From Apostichopus japonicus (Eukaryota; Echinodermata; Holothuroidea; Aspidochirotida; Stichopodidae), in the NCBI RefSeq assembly GCF_037975245.1, contig NC_092569.1, positions 21,356,001-21,420,000 of the forward strand: DNA of 64,000 nt, given 5' to 3'. Each line of letters opens with the position of its first letter. Positions within the stretch are counted from its first letter, which is position 1. The notes below the pieces were generated by a model. That model saw only the letters and a program-made list of their open reading frames with translations. It searched no databases and was not told the origin of the DNA. Below, piece after piece: positions 59,901-64,000 of the stretch. Both the position numbers and the translations under genes were made by a program.

Positions 59901-62900
59901 TGGCTTGGCGCACTGTAAGAGCTGATGAGCGAGACTCTCTTTTGCATCGCTGGTTCGAACCCCGGTGGTGGCGTCTTTTGCCGATCTTTTACAGCGGGTG
60001 CCTGCATAGGGAGCTGTAAGTATTAGTTAATCGGCCTAATATCTCAGTCCATACAGCGGCGCGATGGCTTGGCGCACTGTAAGAGCTGATGAGCGAGACT
60101 CTCTTTTGCATCGCTGGTTCGAACCCCGGTGGTGGCGTCTTTTGCCGATCTTTTACAGCGGGTGCCTGCATAGGGAGCTGTAAGTATTAGTTAATCGGCC
60201 TAATATCTCAGTCCATACAGCGGCGCGATGGCTTGGCGCACTGTAAGAGCTGATGAGCGAGACTCTCTTTTGCATCGCTGGTTCGAACCCCGGTGGTGGC
60301 GTCTTTTGCCGATCTTTTACAGCGGGTGCCTGCATAGGGAGCTGTAAGTATTAGTTAATCGGCCTAATATCTCAGTCCATACAGCGGCGCGATGGCTTGG
60401 CGCACTGTAAGAGCTGATGAGCGAGACTCTCTTTTGCATCGCTGGTTCGAACCCCGGTGGTGGCGTCTTTTGCCGATCTTTTACAGCGGGTGCCTGCATA
60501 GGGAGCTGTAAGTATTAGTTAATCGGCCTAATATCTCAGTCCATACAGCGGCGCGATGGCTTGGCGCACTGTAAGAGCTGATGAGCGAGACTCTCTTTTG
60601 CATCGCTGGTTCGAACCCCGGTGGTGGCGTCTTTTGCCGATCTTTTACAGCGGGTGCCTGCATAGGGAGCTGTAAGTATTAGTTAATCGGCCTAATATCT
60701 CAGTCCATACAGCGGCGCGATGGCTTGGCGCACTGTAAGAGCTGATGAGCGAGACTCTCTTTTGCATCGCTGGTTCGAACCCCGGTGGTGGCGTCTTTTG
60801 CCGATCTTTTACAGCGGGTGCCTGCATAGGGAGCTGTAAGTATTAGTTAATCGGCCTAATATCTCAGTCCATACAGCGGCGCGATGGCTTGGCGCACTGT
60901 AAGAGCTGATGAGCGAGACTCTCTTTTGCATCGCTGGTTCGAACCCCGGTGGTGGCGTCTTTTGCCGATCTTTTACAGCGGGTGCCTGCATAGGGAGCTG
61001 TAAGTATTAGTTAATCGGCCTAATATCTCAGTCCATACAGCGGCGCGATGGCTTGGCGCACTGTAAGAGCTGATGAGCGAGACTCTCTTTTGCATCGCTG
61101 GTTCGAACCCCGGTGGTGGCGTCTTTTGCCGATCTTTTACAGCGGGTGCCTGCATAGGGAGCTGTAAGTATTAGTTAATCGGCCTAATATCTCAGTCCAT
61201 ACAGCGGCGCGATGGCTTGGCGCACTGTAAGAGCTGATGAGCGAGACTCTCTTTTGCATCGCTGGTTCGAACCCCGGTGGTGGCGTCTTTTGCCGATCTT
61301 TTACAGCGGGTGCCTGCATAGGGAGCTGTAAGTATTAGTTAATCGGCCTAATATCTCAGTCCATACAGCGGCGCGATGGCTTGGCGCACTGTAAGAGCTG
61401 ATGAGCGAGACTCTCTTTTGCATCGCTGGTTCGAACCCCGGTGGTGGCGTCTTTTGCCGATCTTTTACAGCGGGTGCCTGCATAGGGAGCTGTAAGTATT
61501 AGTTAATCGGCCTAATATCTCAGTCCATACAGCGGCGCGATGGCTTGGCGCACTGTAAGAGCTGATGAGCGAGACTCTCTTTTGCATCGCTGGTTCGAAC
61601 CCCGGTGGTGGCGTCTTTTGCCGATCTTTTACAGCGGGTGCCTGCATAGGGAGCTGTAAGTATTAGTTAATCGGCCTAATATCTCAGTCCATACAGCGGC
61701 GCGATGGCTTGGCGCACTGTAAGAGCTGATGAGCGAGACTCTCTTTTGCATCGCTGGTTCGAACCCCGGTGGTGGCGTCTTTTGCCGATCTTTTACAGCG
61801 GGTGCCTGCATAGGGAGCTGTAAGTATTAGTTAATCGGCCTAATATCTCAGTCCATACAGCGGCGCGATGGCTTGGCGCACTGTAAGAGCTGTTGAGCGA
61901 GACTCTCTTTTGCATCGCTGGTTCGAACCCCGGTGGTGGCGTCTTTTGCCGATCTTTTACAGCGGGTGCCTGCATAGGGAGCTGTAAGTATTAGTTAATC
62001 GGCCTAATATCTCAGTCCATACAGTGGCGCGATGGCTTGGCGCACTGTAAGAGCTGATGAGCGAGACTCTCTTTTGCATCGCTGGTTCGAACCCCGGTGG
62101 TGGCGTCTTTTGCCGATCTTTTACAGCGGGTGCCTGCATAGGGAGCTGTAAGTATTAGTTAATCGGCCTAATATCTCAGTCCATACAGTGGCGCGATGGC
62201 TTGGCGCACTGTAAGAGCTGATGAGCGAGACTCTCTTTTGCATCGCTGGTTCGAACCCCGGTGGTGGCGTCTTTTGCCGATCTTTTACAGCGGGTGCCTG
62301 CATAGGGAGCTGTAAGTATTAGTTAATCGGCCTAATATCTCAGTCCATACAGTGGCGCGATGGCTTGGCGCACTGTAAGAGCTGATGAGCGAGACTCTCT
62401 TTTGCATCGCTGGTTCGAACCCCGGTGGTGGCGTCTTTTGCCGATCTTTTACAGCGGGTGCCTGCATAGGGAGCTGTAAGTATTAGTTAATCGGCCTAAT
62501 ATCTCAGTCCATACAGTGGCGCGATGGCTTGGCGCACTGTAAGAGCTGATGAGCGAGACTCTCTTTTGCATCGCTGGTTCGAACCCCGGTGGTGGCGTCT
62601 TTTGCCGATCTTTTACAGCGGGTGCCTGCATAGGGAGCTGTAAGTATTAGTTAATCGGCCTAATATCTCAGTCCATACAGTGGCGCGATGGCTTGGCGCA
62701 CTGTAAGAGCTGATGAGCGAGACTCTCTTTTGCATCGCTGGTTCGAACCCCGGTGGTGGCGTCTTTTGCCGATCTTTTACAGCGGGTGCCTGCATAGGGA
62801 GCTGTAAGTATTAGTTAATCGGCCTAATATCTCAGTCCATACAGTGGCGCGATGGCTTGGCGCACTGTAAGAGCTGATGAGCGAGACTCTCTTTTGCATC

Positions 62901-63958
62901 GCTGGTTCGAACCCCGGTGGTGGCGTCTTTTGCCGATCTTTTACAGCGGGTGCCTGCATAGGGAGCTGTAAGTATTAGTTAATCGGCCTAATATCTCAGT
63001 CCATACAGTGGCGCGATGGCTTGGCGCACTGTAAGAGCTGATGAGCGAGACTCTCTTTTGCATCGCTGGTTCGAACCCCGGTGGTGGCGTCTTTTGCCGA
63101 TCTTTTACAGCGGGTGCCTGCATAGGGAGCTGTAAGTATTAGTTAATCGGCCTAATATCTCAGTCCATACAGTGGCGCGATGGCTTGGCGCACTGTAAGA
63201 GCTGATGAGCGAGACTCTCTTTTGCATCGCTGGTTCGAACCCCGGTGGTGGCGTCTTTTGCCGATCTTTTACAGCGGGTGCCTGCATAGGGAGCTGTAAG
63301 TATTAGTTAATCGGCCTAATATCTCAGTCCATACAGTGGCGCGATGGCTTGGCGCACTGTAAGAGCTGATGAGCGAGACTCTCTTTTGCATCGCTGGTTC
63401 GAACCCCGGTGGTGGCGTCTTTTGCCGATCTTTTACAGCGGGTGCCTGCATAGGGAGCTGTAAGTATTAGTTAATCGGCCTAATATCTCAGTCCATACAG
63501 TGGCGCGATGGCTTGGCGCACTGTAAGAGCTGATGAGCGAGACTCTCTTTTGCATCGCTGGTTCGAACCCCGGTGGTGGCGTCTTTTGCCGATCTTTTAC
63601 AGCGGGTGCCTGCATAGGGAGCTGTAAGTATTAGTTAATCGGCCTAATATCTCAGTCCATACAGTGGCGCGATGGCTTGGCGCACTGTAAGAGCTGATGA
63701 GCGAGACTCTCTTTTGCATCGCTGGTTCGAACCCCGGTGGTGGCGTCTTTTGCCGATCTTTTACAGCGGGTGCCTGCATAGGGAGCTGTAAGTATTAGTT
63801 AATCGGCCTAATATCTCAGTCCATACAGTGGCGCGATGGCTTGGCGCACTGTAAGAGCTGATGAGCGAGACTCTCTTTTGCATCGCTGGTTCGAACCCCG
63901 GTGGTGGCGTCTTTTGCCGATCTTTTACAGCGGGTGCCTGCATAGGGAGCTGTAAGTA

Positions 63959-64000
63959 TTAGTTAATCGGCCTAATATCTCAGTCCATACAGTGGCGCGA
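63959..64000 (+). repeat. Partial unit 391 cut by the window end
   Basis: The first 42 bases of a further unit of the T2/T15/T18/T35 type end here. The array therefore continues beyond the window, and no array edge or flanking gene can be described. Confidence 0.95.

Larger units (their letters stand above)
1..64000 (+). repeat. 164-bp tRNA-related satellite array, 390 units plus a partial unit
   Basis: The sequence repeats every 164 bases from the first base to the last, with all units in one orientation. Units 9 and 13 are 163 bp, which gives 390 full units and 42 leftover bases. Neighbouring units are usually identical, and units from different blocks differ at only a few positions (mainly 2, 15, 17, 18, 35, 90, 110 and 130). 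Neither edge of the array is in the window. The plus strand is defined here as the strand that reads the tRNA-type B box in the sense direction. Such uniformity is known to arise by unequal exchange and gene conversion in satellite DNA. The unit length is close to one nucleosome plus a short linker, as in many centromeric or heterochromatic satellites, but nothing here proves a chromosomal location. Confidence 0.98.
56743..64000 (+). repeat. Segmental duplication, copy 2 (truncated by window end)
   Basis: Units 347-378 (C35, ending with A67T at 61893) and units 379-390 (T35) repeat the order of units 292 onward at an offset of exactly 55 units. A67T was seen in only two units of the window. 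C28A in unit 349 (57098) is private to this copy. The copy should extend about 1.8 kb beyond the window. Confidence 0.75.

Noticed and set aside
1-64000. A CRISPR array.
   Set aside because: The entire unit is conserved. There are no variable spacers between short repeats, and the eukaryotic B box argues against a prokaryote.

Overview
The whole 64,000-base window is one uninterrupted satellite DNA array. A 164-bp unit is repeated head to tail, always in the same orientation. I count 390 complete units plus a 42-base partial unit at the right end. Two units (9 and 13) are 163 bp because each lost one base. There is no unique sequence, inserted transposon, inversion or array edge. I see no credible protein-coding gene: the short frames recurring once per unit are by-products of the repeat.

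The unit looks derived from a tRNA. It carries an exact eukaryotic B box (unit positions 94-104), an A-box-like motif upstream (35-45), and short T runs just after the point where the tRNA-like part ends. This points to a eukaryote and to a tRNA-related (SINE-like) satellite with a fossil or working internal RNA polymerase III promoter. I cannot name the species. The remaining sequence is rich in inverted repeats: a 10-bp hairpin over the A box, an 8-bp hairpin in the linker, a 6-bp pair that can close either around the tRNA-like part or across the unit junction, and a 9-bp helix beside an exact CTGATGA motif. The last arrangement resembles a hammerhead ribozyme core but lacks required features.

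Units are numbered from base 1. From unit 14 on, unit n starts at (n-1)x164-1. Diagnostic single-base variants divide the array into blocks. Units 1-52 are the T2/T15/C110 type. Units 53-74 gain G15. Unit 75 is a hybrid. Units 76-105 have G2/G15 and a C110/G110 mosaic. Units 106-138 are G110, and units 109-125 also carry C130. Units 139-143 are a C110 patch. Units 144-200 are a very uniform G2/G15/G110 block. Units 201-210 are transitional. Units 211-282 carry C18, with nested sub-blocks G90 (216-236) and G17 (256-261). Units 283-286 are a mosaic. Units 287-323 carry C35, 324-346 carry T35, 347-378 carry C35 again, and 379 to the end carry T35 again.

The last four blocks show a segmental duplication of 55 units (9,020 bp). 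The C35-to-T35 boundary, marked by the same private base change, occurs twice exactly 9,020 bp apart, and an unusual unit (347) lies at the inferred junction. The array thus records growth at two scales: local spread of variants through neighbouring units, and one large tandem duplication.
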